From: Deltaproteobacteria bacterium
Lineage (GTDB): Bacteria > Desulfobacterota > Syntrophobacteria > BM002
Direction: 5' to 3'
DNA length: 10,903 bases
Assembly: GCA_020350905.1 (NCBI GenBank)
Contig: CP070843.1
Location: 2,252,435-2,263,337, forward strand
A program made the position numbers and the translations under genes. Shown here piece by piece: positions 4,312-10,903 of the stretch (within the stretch, counting starts at the first letter, position 1; each line of letters opens with the position of its first letter). Under the pieces are notes generated by a model that was not told the DNA's origin, did not search any database, and saw only the letters and a list, made by a program, of their open reading frames with translations.

Positions 4312-6747
4312 TTACTCGACAAAGGTTTCCACCTCTATTTTGTGGCCATCGGTGCGAATGGTGACGGCCCCGTGATGGTCTGTACGGTAGGTTCTTGTTC
4401 CCAAGGCGTGGTAGCGTTCCAAGATTTGCCTGGCGGGCAAATGGAAAGGGTTGTCAAAGCCGACGGAAAATACCACGATTCGGGGCTGAAGCCAATGTAA
4501 GAACCGAAGTGAACTGGAAGTGCGACTACCATGATGAGGCACCAACAGGACATCAACAGGTTCATAAAGGGGTTGATTGGCTAGCCGGTACTCGACCTCT
4601 TTTTCTATGTCTCCGGGGAAGAGAAAAGAGACTTCTTTGTAGTTCAGCCGCACCACAAGGGAAAGGTTGTTGAGCTCTCTGTTTGTTGGAATTTTGTGGC
4701 CTGGGTGAAAATCAGTTGACGGATGGAGAACCTGCACGACCACTCCTTTGATGTTCTGGCATGTGGGGAGTTCCTGGGGGCCAAGACAGACTATGTTTTT
4801 GTGAGCCAACCGTTTCATAAGGTCGGCAAAGTTTGGATCGTAGGTGGACACTTTAGTGCTCCAGAATTGTTTAATGGGAAAATGCTTTACCACAAAAGAC
4901 AGCCCCTTGAAATGGTCTGGGTGGGGATGGCTCAACACCACAGCATCCAACCGACGAATACCACGGTGCCACAGATAGGGTGCCACCACATGCTGACCCA
5001 CATCAAACGAACCGCCATAAAAGCCACCGCCATCGATGAGCATTGCCCCCCTCCCAGGTAATTCCACCACAGCCGAGTTGCCCTGTCCCACGTCCAAATA
5101 GGTTACCCGGAGATGGGAATGTGGAGAAAGAATGTGATAAGGGATAAGCCATGAACCGATCAGTGCCAAACAGCCAACCGTAACGAGGCTGGTGCGAAGC
5201 CGGCGAGAGATTCTTGTAAATGGAACGAGGAGCAGCATATAAGCAAGTCCTACCTGCCAGGCTCTGGGAGTGCCAGGCCAGAATGTGGCCCAGGACAGGC
5301 CGCCGAATTTGGCTGCGAGGAGGACCACCAATTTGAGGCCCAGGGTGCCAAGAGTCAAGAGGAAGCCAGCCAGCGAGGTGGAAACTGGCAGCAAACAAAG
5401 GGCCAACAGTCCGGCCGGCAAAACAAGAAACCCCACAAGCGGAACCGCTAACAGGTTGGTGAGTATGCCTAAAGGAGTCAGACGGTGAAAATGATAGAGG
5501 ACCACCGGGGCGGTGAAGAGAGATAAGATCAGGGAGCCACAGATAAACTGATAGAGACGATATCCCAACCAGCGCAATCTTTGGTCTTGGCCATTCTGGG
5601 GCTGGAGTATACGCACCACTGGGAGAACAGGTAGTATCCAAACCAGAGCGACGACACCAATAAAGGAGAGCTGAAAAGATGCAGCAAAAAGAGCCTCAGG
5701 GTGAAAGCTCAGAATGAGAAAGGCTGCAAGCAGAATGGAATTGAGAAGATCCTTTTCCCGCTGGACTATCAAGGCCACGGTGAAAAACGCAAGCATCAGG
5801 GTGGCACGTAGTGCGGGCAAACCCATTCCAGTGAGCAAGCCATAAGTAAGCGCAATGGGGAATGTGGCGAGAGCGGCTGCCGGACGTGCCCCCCACCTGC
5901 CAGCCACAGCGGCAATACGTACCAGGACAAAATGAAATATCAGGAAGGCAAAACCCGCCACCAGACCAAGATGGAGACCAGAAATGGCCAGCAAATGTCC
6001 GATGCCTGCGTTGTAGAGTAGTTCTCGAAGGTCACCACTGAGTCTATAACGTTCACCGAGTAACAGAGCTTGATAGAGACCAGCAAGATCCGAGGGTAGC
6101 CAGGCTTCCAGAAAAACGCGGCTTCTGGTGCGGATGATATCCAGAAAATAGCTCAGCCCTATGTCCGGTTTGCCCAGGGGAACCAACTCAGCATCTCGCC
6201 GCACATAACCCCTGACCCAGATGCGTTGGTCTGCAAGGTATTGTCTGTAGTTGAATCCACCAGGATTATTGAAGTTGCGTATTGGCTTAATCCGTACATG
6301 ACCAATAAGACGTTGGCCCACTGACCACTGTTTTTCACAATTGCGGGCTGTAAGAAGCAGGTTGCCCGAGACCGTGTGCCAGCTCTCACCCTCTTTAAAA
6401 GCTTCAAGCCGTAGGAGCATTCTGGTACTACTGAGACGATGTTCAAGAGAACGGGTGATGATGCCCATGAGAAACGCACTTTTTTTCTGTAGAAGGTGCT
6501 GAATGCCAGCAGGAGGCTGCGCAGGATCGGGAATTGTTGTGGAAGCGAGAGCTCCCATGACCACAAATATAGCCAGAGGAAGTAGGAGCACTCTCAGCCC
6601 CCGCACAGTTAGGAAACAAAGCAGAGCACAGAGGAATATGGCCAAAACAACGAGAATAAAAGGTTCTACAGGGAGGTGACGCCCCGCAAATATGCCGCAA
6701 CACAAGCTCATTAGGAGATAGAAAAGAGGACGGTGTACAGATCCCAT
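4312..6747 (-). CDS. comEC: ComEC/Rec2 DNA uptake channel protein
   Basis: A full-length 811-residue polytopic inner-membrane protein that, in competent bacteria, passes single-stranded DNA into the cytoplasm. An N-terminal hydrophobic region (about 8-70) is followed by the OB-like DUF4131 region (about 88-190) with the family hallmark NPGGFNYRQYLADQRI (161-176). The Competence domain covers about 220-510 and includes GHLLAISGLHL (250-260). A C-terminal metallo-beta-lactamase-like domain covers about 545-805, with DVGQG (552-556), the metal site SHPHPDH (606-612), PGD (711-713) and PHHGS (737-741). All three parts look intact, so the nuclease-like domain may be active. No other competence gene lies nearby. 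It follows murA on the same strand after 156 bases containing a palindromic repeat, so it could be cotranscribed or have its own promoter. The upstream AAGG is only a modest ribosome binding site. Confidence 0.95.
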   Translation of the reverse strand: MGSVHRPLFYLLMSLCCGIFAGRHLPVEPFILVVLAIFLCALLCFLTVRGLRVLLLPLAIFVVMGALASTTIPDPAQPPAGIQHLLQKKSAFLMGIITRSLEHRLSSTRMLLRLEAFKEGESWHTVSGNLLLTARNCEKQWSVGQRLIGHVRIKPIRNFNNPGGFNYRQYLADQRIWVRGYVRRDAELVPLGKPDIGLSYFLDIIRTRSRVFLEAWLPSDLAGLYQALLLGERYRLSGDLRELLYNAGIGHLLAISGLHLGLVAGFAFLIFHFVLVRIAAVAGRWGARPAAALATFPIALTYGLLTGMGLPALRATLMLAFFTVALIVQREKDLLNSILLAAFLILSFHPEALFAASFQLSFIGVVALVWILPVLPVVRILQPQNGQDQRLRWLGYRLYQFICGSLILSLFTAPVVLYHFHRLTPLGILTNLLAVPLVGFLVLPAGLLALCLLPVSTSLAGFLLTLGTLGLKLVVLLAAKFGGLSWATFWPGTPRAWQVGLAYMLLLVPFTRISRRLRTSLVTVGCLALIGSWLIPYHILSPHSHLRVTYLDVGQGNSAVVELPGRGAMLIDGGGFYGGSFDVGQHVVAPYLWHRGIRRLDAVVLSHPHPDHFKGLSFVVKHFPIKQFWSTKVSTYDPNFADLMKRLAHKNIVCLGPQELPTCQNIKGVVVQVLHPSTDFHPGHKIPTNRELNNLSLVVRLNYKEVSFLFPGDIEKEVEYRLANQPLYEPVDVLLVPHHGSRTSSSLRFLHWLQPRIVVFSVGFDNPFHLPARQILERYHALGTRTYRTDHHGAVTIRTDGHKIEVETFVE

Positions 6748-6797
6748 TCTGAGTGCGCCTTGGAAAGTAAAAATAGCACCTTATGGAAGCAGTGCCC

Positions 6798-6818
6798 CTT
6801 TGCTAGGAGATAGCAAAG
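6798..6818. repeat. Perfect 8-bp hairpin upstream of comEC
   Basis: CTTTGCTA (6798-6805) and TAGCAAAG (6811-6818) form a perfect stem with a five-base loop. It lies about 50 bases upstream of the comEC start, in the murA-comEC gap. No T-run follows on either strand. It may be an operator or an mRNA leader hairpin; the function is not known. Confidence 0.45.
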
Positions 6819-6831
6819 CAATAGTTAAACT

Positions 6832-6888
6832 CGAAATCCGAAGCACGAAGCACGAAACAAATTCGAAATTCGGATTTCGGATTTTTTA
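6832..6888. repeat. AT-rich palindromic repeat between murA and comEC
   Basis: CGAAATCCGAA (6832-6842) and TTCGGATTTCG (6869-6879) are perfect 11-base inverted copies. They flank a direct doublet of the ACGAAGC type (GAAGCACGAAGCACGAAAC) and AAATTCGAAATTCG. ATTTTTT follows on the plus strand (6881-6887), opposite to the direction of both neighbouring genes. The decamer AATTCGGATT is shared with 1370-1379, which links it to the AT-rich core of the 1268-1527 element. Confidence 0.65.
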
Positions 6889-6903
6889 CTTATGGCTGAC
6901 CAC

Positions 6904-8154
6904 TTACCCTTTCACCCGTTCAATCTTGGCTCCGACTCCACTCAGCTTCTCTTCCAGCCGTTCGTAGCCCCGGTCGAGGTGGTAAACCCGGGAGACCTCG
7001 GTAACGCCTTCGGCGGCCAACCCTGCCAGTACCAACGAGGCACTGGCCCTTAGATCCGTTGCCATCACCGGGGCGCCCTGCAATTTTGACCGGCCACGAA
7101 CAATGGCCGTGTTGCCTTCAATGCTGATATCGGCACCCATACGCTTCAACTCGCTCACATGCATGAAGCGGTTTTCGAATATTTTTTCGGTGATTATGCT
7201 CTGGCCATCTGCCAGGCACATCATTGCCATAATCTGGGCTTGCATATCAGTGGGAAAACCAGGATAGGGATTGGTCTTGATATCTATATTATGGATTGTT
7301 TCACCAGCAGCACAGGTAATGTAGTCATCGCCGATTTCGAGCCGCATGCCAGCCTGTTCCAGCTTATGAATAACCGCTTCCACATGTTCCGGAATACATG
7401 GCCGGACAGTGATGTTTCCCCGGGTGATGCCTGCGGCAGTGAGATATGTTGCAACCTCAATACGATCGGGCATGATGGCATGGTCCAGAGGTTGTAATTC
7501 TGACACTCCTTCAATGGCGATTACTGAGGTGCCGGCACCTTGAATGGACGCGCCCATGTTGGTGAGACAGCTGGCCAATTCCATTACCTCCGGTTCCCGG
7601 GCGGCATTCTCTATGACCGTCTGACCCTCAGCAAGCACGGCAGCCATCATGATATTCGCAGTGCCAGTAACTGTAGGAATATCAAAGTAAATGTGATTGC
7701 CAACCAACTTCTGGGCAGAGGCCTCCACATAGCCATGCTTCAATTCGATGTTGACACCCAACCGTTCCAGTCCACTCAAATGGAGATTAATAGGTCGAGC
7801 GCCAATGGCGCAGCCTCCGGGCAGGGAGACTCGGGCCTTCTTGAAGCGGGCCACGAGTGGCCCTAGTACCAGGACCGAGGCTCGCATGGTTTTGACGAGA
7901 TCGTAGGGTGCCTCATAATCGTCCACAGTTTCGGTGTGAATAATGAGGGGATCGCCTTCTTCAAAGGTGGCGCCGAGGTGGTAAAGAAGGGTCTTGGTGG
8001 TACGAATGTCCCGCAGTTTGGGAAGATTGCGAAGCCGATGAACACCGCCGGTAAGAAGAGTTGCGGCAAGCAGCGGAAGTGCCGCATTCTTGGCGCCACT
8101 GGTCTTCACGGCACCATGCAAAGGGCGGCCGCCCTCTATTATGATCTTGTCCAT
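6904..8154 (-). CDS. murA: UDP-N-acetylglucosamine 1-carboxyvinyltransferase
   Basis: The 416-residue cytoplasmic enzyme transfers enolpyruvate from PEP to UDP-GlcNAc, the first committed step of peptidoglycan synthesis. Length and motifs fit the family along the whole chain: SGAKNAALP with Lys22 and Asn23 near the N-terminus, Arg91, the active-site loop LPGGCAIGARPI with catalytic Cys115 and Arg120, and PYPGFPTDMQAQ in the second domain. Cysteine at position 115 is the fosfomycin-sensitive form; enzymes with Asp there are naturally resistant. The start at 8154 has a GAGG site eight bases upstream. It begins 57 bases after prmC on the same strand, so cotranscription with the translation genes is likely. 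An essential cell-wall gene downstream of prfA-prmC is a common deltaproteobacterial arrangement. Confidence 0.97.
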   Translation of the reverse strand: MDKIIIEGGRPLHGAVKTSGAKNAALPLLAATLLTGGVHRLRNLPKLRDIRTTKTLLYHLGATFEEGDPLIIHTETVDDYEAPYDLVKTMRASVLVLGPLVARFKKARVSLPGGCAIGARPINLHLSGLERLGVNIELKHGYVEASAQKLVGNHIYFDIPTVTGTANIMMAAVLAEGQTVIENAAREPEVMELASCLTNMGASIQGAGTSVIAIEGVSELQPLDHAIMPDRIEVATYLTAAGITRGNITVRPCIPEHVEAVIHKLEQAGMRLEIGDDYITCAAGETIHNIDIKTNPYPGFPTDMQAQIMAMMCLADGQSIITEKIFENRFMHVSELKRMGADISIEGNTAIVRGRSKLQGAPVMATDLRASASLVLAGLAAEGVTEVSRVYHLDRGYERLEEKLSGVGAKIERVKG

Positions 8155-8211
8155 GAACGAGTCCTCAACATCTCATCGCCAGGTTCGAGGCAGTTGGCTC
8201 CGGACACAATA

Positions 8212-9084
8212 TTATATCTTCTCTGCGACCAAGACCCTATCGATGCCGCTATAATCTTTGCGAATGTGAAAGCTTTCGTACTCTTGACTCTCGAGAACCA
8301 AGGCAGAGACACTCTCAGTCTGATCAGCCCCCATTTCCATAAAGAGAGCACCGGCCTGGGACAAAACCGTGTGGGCTTCTGCAATGATGTGCCTGATGGC
8401 TGCCAGACCGTCAGGGCCACCCTCCAGGGCGTGATGGGGCTCAAAGTTACGAATCTCCCGGGGAAGTTGAAACATTGCAACATGGCTGACGTAGGGGGGA
8501 TTCGTAACTACCACCTTGAATTTCTGCGAAGCGCCGGGTATGGCGGCAAACATGTCGCCTCGGACGAAAAGGATCCTCTCATCTACGTGATGTAACTTAG
8601 CATTCTCCTGTGCTAACCGCAGGGCAGCCATGGAGAGGTCCGTGGCCACGATTTTACCTGCTGGTAATTCCCGAGCCAGGGCGATAGCTATTGCACCTGA
8701 CCCAGTCCCCAGATCTAGAATATCGACGTTCGGGTCAGCCTTGTCAAGGAATTCCAACACAGCCTCCACCAGCACTTCTGTTTCTGGTCTGGGAATAAGC
8801 ACATCAGGGCTTACGCGCAAGGGCAGCGACCAGAACTCCTGGAGTCCGGTGATATATTGGTTGGGCTCCCCCCCAAGACGGCGTTTTATACATGCTCGAT
8901 ACTCTGCCAGTTCGTTTGTTTCCATAGGCCGGTCGTAATTCAAGTAGAGGAAGAGGCGGTCTTCTGCGAGCACATGAGCGAGCAGTACTTCCGCAGAAGT
9001 GCGAGGCTCGGGCACATTGTTTCTCTGGAAATAATCAGTGGTCCACTGCAGGAGTTTCAGAACGGTCCAGGATTCTTCAGGCAT
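8212..9084 (-). CDS. prmC: Peptide chain release factor N5-glutamine methyltransferase
   Basis: A 290-residue SAM-dependent methyltransferase that modifies the glutamine of the GGQ motif in release factors, including the RF1 encoded just upstream. The N-terminal helical substrate-binding domain (about 1-95) is followed by a Rossmann-like domain with IPRPETE (98-104), the SAM loop LDLGTGSGAIAIAL (123-136), the acidic ribose contact Asp149 in VATDL, and the NPPYVS motif (195-200) that binds the target glutamine. Sequence is complete and of normal length. The ATG lies four bases after the prfA stop codon, with no strong ribosome binding site, suggesting translational coupling to prfA. Confidence 0.96.
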   Translation of the reverse strand: MPEESWTVLKLLQWTTDYFQRNNVPEPRTSAEVLLAHVLAEDRLFLYLNYDRPMETNELAEYRACIKRRLGGEPNQYITGLQEFWSLPLRVSPDVLIPRPETEVLVEAVLEFLDKADPNVDILDLGTGSGAIAIALARELPAGKIVATDLSMAALRLAQENAKLHHVDERILFVRGDMFAAIPGASQKFKVVVTNPPYVSHVAMFQLPREIRNFEPHHALEGGPDGLAAIRHIIAEAHTVLSQAGALFMEMGADQTESVSALVLESQEYESFHIRKDYSGIDRVLVAEKI

Positions 9085-9088
9085 GGTT

Positions 9089-10147
9089 CTATTTCATGAT
9101 CGACTCTGCTTCGAAATGGGTCGTGAGTGGATCGATGATGGAGTTGATCTCTCCCTCAAGAATTTCTTCTAGCTTATACAGCGTTAGATTGATCCGGTGT
9201 TCAGTTACTCGGTTCTGGGGGAAATTATAGGTGCGAACGCGTTCACTGCGATCACCGGTTCCCACTTGGCTCTTGCGGTCTTCAGCGGTTTTGTCTCGCA
9301 GCTCTTGCTGCTTTCTATCCAAGAGTCTGGCGCGCAGCACCTTCAAGGCTTTGGCCTTGTTCTTGTGCTGAGATTTTTCATCCTGGCAGCTGACCACCAG
9401 GCCGGTGGGTACATGGGTTATGCGGACCGCCGAATCAGTGGTATTGACACTCTGGCCTCCTGGCCCCGAGGAGCGGAAGACGTCAACACGAAGGTCGTTA
9501 GGTTCAATTTCTACCTCCACCTCTTCAGCTTCGGGGAGCACAGCAACAGTTACGGCGGAGGTATGGATTCGTCCTTGCGACTCGGTGGTGGGAACACGCT
9601 GCACCCGGTGGACGCCGCTTTCAAATTTAAGGCGGCTGTAGGCACGGTTGCCTGAAAGGGAGAAGATCACTTCCTTGAACCCGCCAATCCCCGTGGCGTG
9701 GCTACTGAGTACATCGACCTTCCAACCCATCAGTTCGGCATACTTGGTGTACATCCTGAACAGATCAGCAGCAAAAAGGGCTGCCTCATCTCCACCGGTT
9801 CCGGCACGGATTTCGAGAATCACATCCTTGTCGTCATTGGGGTCCCTAGGAGTAAGGAGTCGCTTGAGTTCGTCTTCGAGTTTATCCAATTCAGTCTGGA
9901 TCTGACTGCTGTCTTCTTGGGCAAGTTCCCTGATATCTGGGTCTGCATCACTGAGAAGTTCGCGGTTCTCCTCGAGCCTGGCGGCGAGTTCCCTATGCTT
10001 TCTGAATGTCTGGACGCAGGGCATGAGATCAGCATGTTCTTTGGCGAGACGCTGGTATTCCCGTTGATTGGCAATTGTCGCCGGATTACTCAGCTCCTTT
10101 TCCAATTTAAGATAGCGTGACTCTATGCTCTCCAACTTATCAAACAT
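9089..10147 (-). CDS. prfA: Peptide chain release factor 1
   Basis: A 352-residue class I release factor that reads UAA and UAG and triggers release of the finished peptide from the ribosome. The coiled N-terminal domain (about 1-100) precedes a core containing RAGTGGDEAALFA (114-126). The codon-recognition tripeptide of RF1 type (PxT) is PTT at 186-188, in RVPTTESQGRIHTSA. The catalytic GGQ is at 230-232, in SSGPGGQSVNTTDSAVRITH. The PxT tripeptide, together with the neighbouring prmC, distinguishes it from RF2, which carries SPF and usually a programmed frameshift. No frameshift is needed here. It starts 22 bases after the rpmE stop and precedes prmC by four bases. Confidence 0.97.
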   Translation of the reverse strand: MFDKLESIESRYLKLEKELSNPATIANQREYQRLAKEHADLMPCVQTFRKHRELAARLEENRELLSDADPDIRELAQEDSSQIQTELDKLEDELKRLLTPRDPNDDKDVILEIRAGTGGDEAALFAADLFRMYTKYAELMGWKVDVLSSHATGIGGFKEVIFSLSGNRAYSRLKFESGVHRVQRVPTTESQGRIHTSAVTVAVLPEAEEVEVEIEPNDLRVDVFRSSGPGGQSVNTTDSAVRITHVPTGLVVSCQDEKSQHKNKAKALKVLRARLLDRKQQELRDKTAEDRKSQVGTGDRSERVRTYNFPQNRVTEHRINLTLYKLEEILEGEINSIIDPLTTHFEAESIMK

Positions 10148-10162
10148 ATCGGTTCACCGCCC

Positions 10163-10178
10163 GCGGAGATTACTCCGC
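10163..10178 (-). promoter_or_regulatory. Hairpin spanning the rpmE stop codon
   Basis: On the minus strand GCGGAG and CTCCGC form a perfect 6-bp stem whose four-base loop TAAT contains the rpmE stop codon TAA. It lies 15 bases upstream of the prfA ATG. A ribosome terminating on rpmE would melt it, so it could couple translation of the two genes. No T-run is present, so it is not a terminator. The role is inferred only. Confidence 0.35.
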
Positions 10179-10487
10179 AGTCTCCTCTTGCTTCTCCTCT
10201 TTCTTTACCTCTTTCTCTACTTCTTCCTTTGCTTCTCCCTTTAGCTCTTTCTTTACTTCTTTCGTTGCCTCTTCCTTGTTTTTTTCCAAATAGTTACCGT
10301 ATTTCCTGCGGAAGCGCTCAATGCGCCCAGCCGAATCGACCAACTTCTGCTTGCCTGTGTAAAAGGGGTGGCATTGGGAGCAAATCTCAATACTTATGTT
10401 TTCTTTGGTTGAGCCAGCCTCAAACTCATGGCCACAGTGACAGCGAACAGTGGTCATCCGGTATTCGGGGTGGATGTCCTTTTTCAT
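10170..10487 (-). CDS. rpmE: 50S ribosomal protein L31, zinc-binding type, with charged tail
   Basis: The first 69 or so residues are a standard L31 of the large ribosomal subunit: MKKDIHPEY at the start, the zinc ligand set Cys16, Cys18, Cys36, Cys39 (CHC … CSQC), then HPFYTGKQKLVDSAGRIERFRRKYG. The zinc-binding form is the zinc-replete paralogue in species that have two. The 105-residue total is about 35 longer than usual. The extra part is two tandem 16-residue units, KEEATKEVKKELKGEA (71-86) and KEEVEKEVKKEEKQEE (87-102), plus TAE. These are almost purely Lys/Glu and probably helical. AAGGA lies five bases before the start. It sits between rho and prfA, 22 bases from the latter. Confidence 0.96.
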   Translation of the reverse strand: MKKDIHPEYRMTTVRCHCGHEFEAGSTKENISIEICSQCHPFYTGKQKLVDSAGRIERFRRKYGNYLEKNKEEATKEVKKELKGEAKEEVEKEVKKEEKQEETAE

Positions 10488-10518
10488 AGCTTTCCTTTCT
10501 TACCAGTATCAATATCAG

Positions 10519-10576
10519 CTGCAACACATCGTTGCAGATACACGAAGAACCTGACCCCTGTTATAAAAGGGGTCAG
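10519..10576 (-). promoter_or_regulatory. Two-hairpin leader upstream of rpmE
   Basis: On the minus strand, after rho, CTGACCCCT (10576-10568) pairs perfectly with AGGGGTCAG (10559-10551) around an eight-base loop. Then CTGCAAC (10537-10531) pairs with GTTGCAG (10525-10519) around five bases. The second stem ends about 31 bases before the rpmE start. Neither is followed by a T-run, so rho-rpmE read-through is likely. L31 leader RNAs that autoregulate are known in other phyla, and this could be an analogous structure. Alternatively the first stem may be a solitary REP-type repeat. Confidence 0.4.
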
Positions 10577-10653
10577 CTCATAAATCTCCTTAGGATAGTC
10601 TCATGGGAGCTTTATGGCAAGATTTTTTTGGTGGGGAACTGGAACTCGCTACT

Positions 10654-10903
10654 TCATTGATTCATGGAATCCAGAAAATCAGCGTTGTCTTTAGTGCCCG
10701 ACAGTTTGTCCAACAAGAACTCCATGGCGTCTACGGTGTTAAGGGGAGAAAGGAGTTTGCGCAGGATCCATATACGGTTCAGATCTTCAGGCGGCAGCAA
10801 CAACTCTTCTTTCCGGGTGCCAGAACGGTTGATATCAATGGATGGAAAGATTCGCCGATCGGCCAATTTCCGATCCAGATGAATCTCCATATTTCCTGTA
10901 CCC
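10654..10903 (-). CDS. rho: Transcription termination factor Rho, C-terminal 82 residues (partial)
   Basis: The reading frame runs off the window's right edge and ends at the TGA at 10654-10656. The visible peptide starts GTGNMEIHLDRKLADRRIFP and continues with SIDINRSGTRKEELL, then WILRKLL and DAMEFLLDKLSGTKDNADF. This is the highly conserved end of the RecA-like motor domain of the hexameric Rho helicase, including the RSGTRKEELL segment around the inter-subunit ATP site. The ATG at 10890 is an internal methionine, not a start. Rho followed by rpmE is a widespread gene pair. No factor-independent terminator is visible in the 166 bases between it and rpmE. Confidence 0.97.
   Translation of the reverse strand, partial: GTGNMEIHLDRKLADRRIFPSIDINRSGTRKEELLLPPEDLNRIWILRKLLSPLNTVDAMEFLLDKLSGTKDNADFLDSMNQ

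Noticed and set aside
4005..4364. Open frame of 119 codons between the EEP gene and comEC
   Set aside because: It runs through the GC hairpin, the AT palindrome and the 72-base repeat, then into the 3' end of comEC antisense. Composition is that of repeats.
5003..5641. 212-codon minus-strand frame inside comEC
   Set aside because: It is an alternative frame of comEC. The comEC frame carries all family motifs.
7936..8595. 219-codon plus-strand frame
   Set aside because: It is antisense across the murA-prmC junction, both of which are unmistakable conserved genes.
10573..10591. Minus-strand mini-ORF: AAGGAG, four bases, then ATG AGC TGA
   Set aside because: Only two codons with tight spacing. 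It could be chance and is not supported as a regulatory ORF without comparative data.
1..10903. CRISPR array, tRNA, rRNA, transposase or defence genes
   Set aside because: No regularly spaced repeat array, tRNA fold or matching protein was found when reading both strands.

Overview
The window reads as chromosomal DNA from an anaerobic-type deltaproteobacterium (Desulfobacterota in the broad sense). This placement is inferred from gene order and protein character, not from a marker search. The right half, read on the minus strand, carries rho – rpmE – prfA – prmC – murA, an order familiar from Geobacter-like and sulfate-reducer genomes, followed by comEC. Base composition looks moderate, with no obvious shift between the genes.

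Left part, plus strand (1-4004). The window opens on the last 30 codons of a TPR-type protein resembling the C-terminus of YbgF/CpoB. Next come a periplasmic SurA-like parvulin prolyl isomerase (255-1247), a 12-TM major facilitator transporter (1643-2914) and a small endonuclease/exonuclease/phosphatase (EEP) enzyme (3276-4004) with its own likely sigma70 promoter. These three genes are far apart, and each gap is filled with palindromic, repeat-like DNA, so they are probably not one operon.

Right part, minus strand (10903-4312). The rho C-terminus is followed by ribosomal protein L31, release factor 1, the release-factor glutamine methyltransferase and MurA, tightly spaced. ComEC, the DNA-uptake channel, follows after 156 bases. 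prfA and prmC belong together functionally because PrmC methylates the GGQ motif of RF1. comEC converges on the EEP gene.

The most notable content is non-coding. There are long imperfect palindromes at about 127-206, 1268-1527 and 2924-3108. A 72-base sequence occurs twice, ungapped at 64/72 identity (1447-1518 and 4203-4274). AT-rich self-complementary modules lie at 4101-4176 and 6832-6888. Together they suggest that the chromosome carries families of intergenic palindromic repeats, possibly built from exchangeable modules. A second oddity is the L31 protein, whose C-terminal tail holds two tandem 16-residue Lys/Glu repeats. I see no defence system, CRISPR array, transposase, tRNA or rRNA, and no clearly new multi-gene system.
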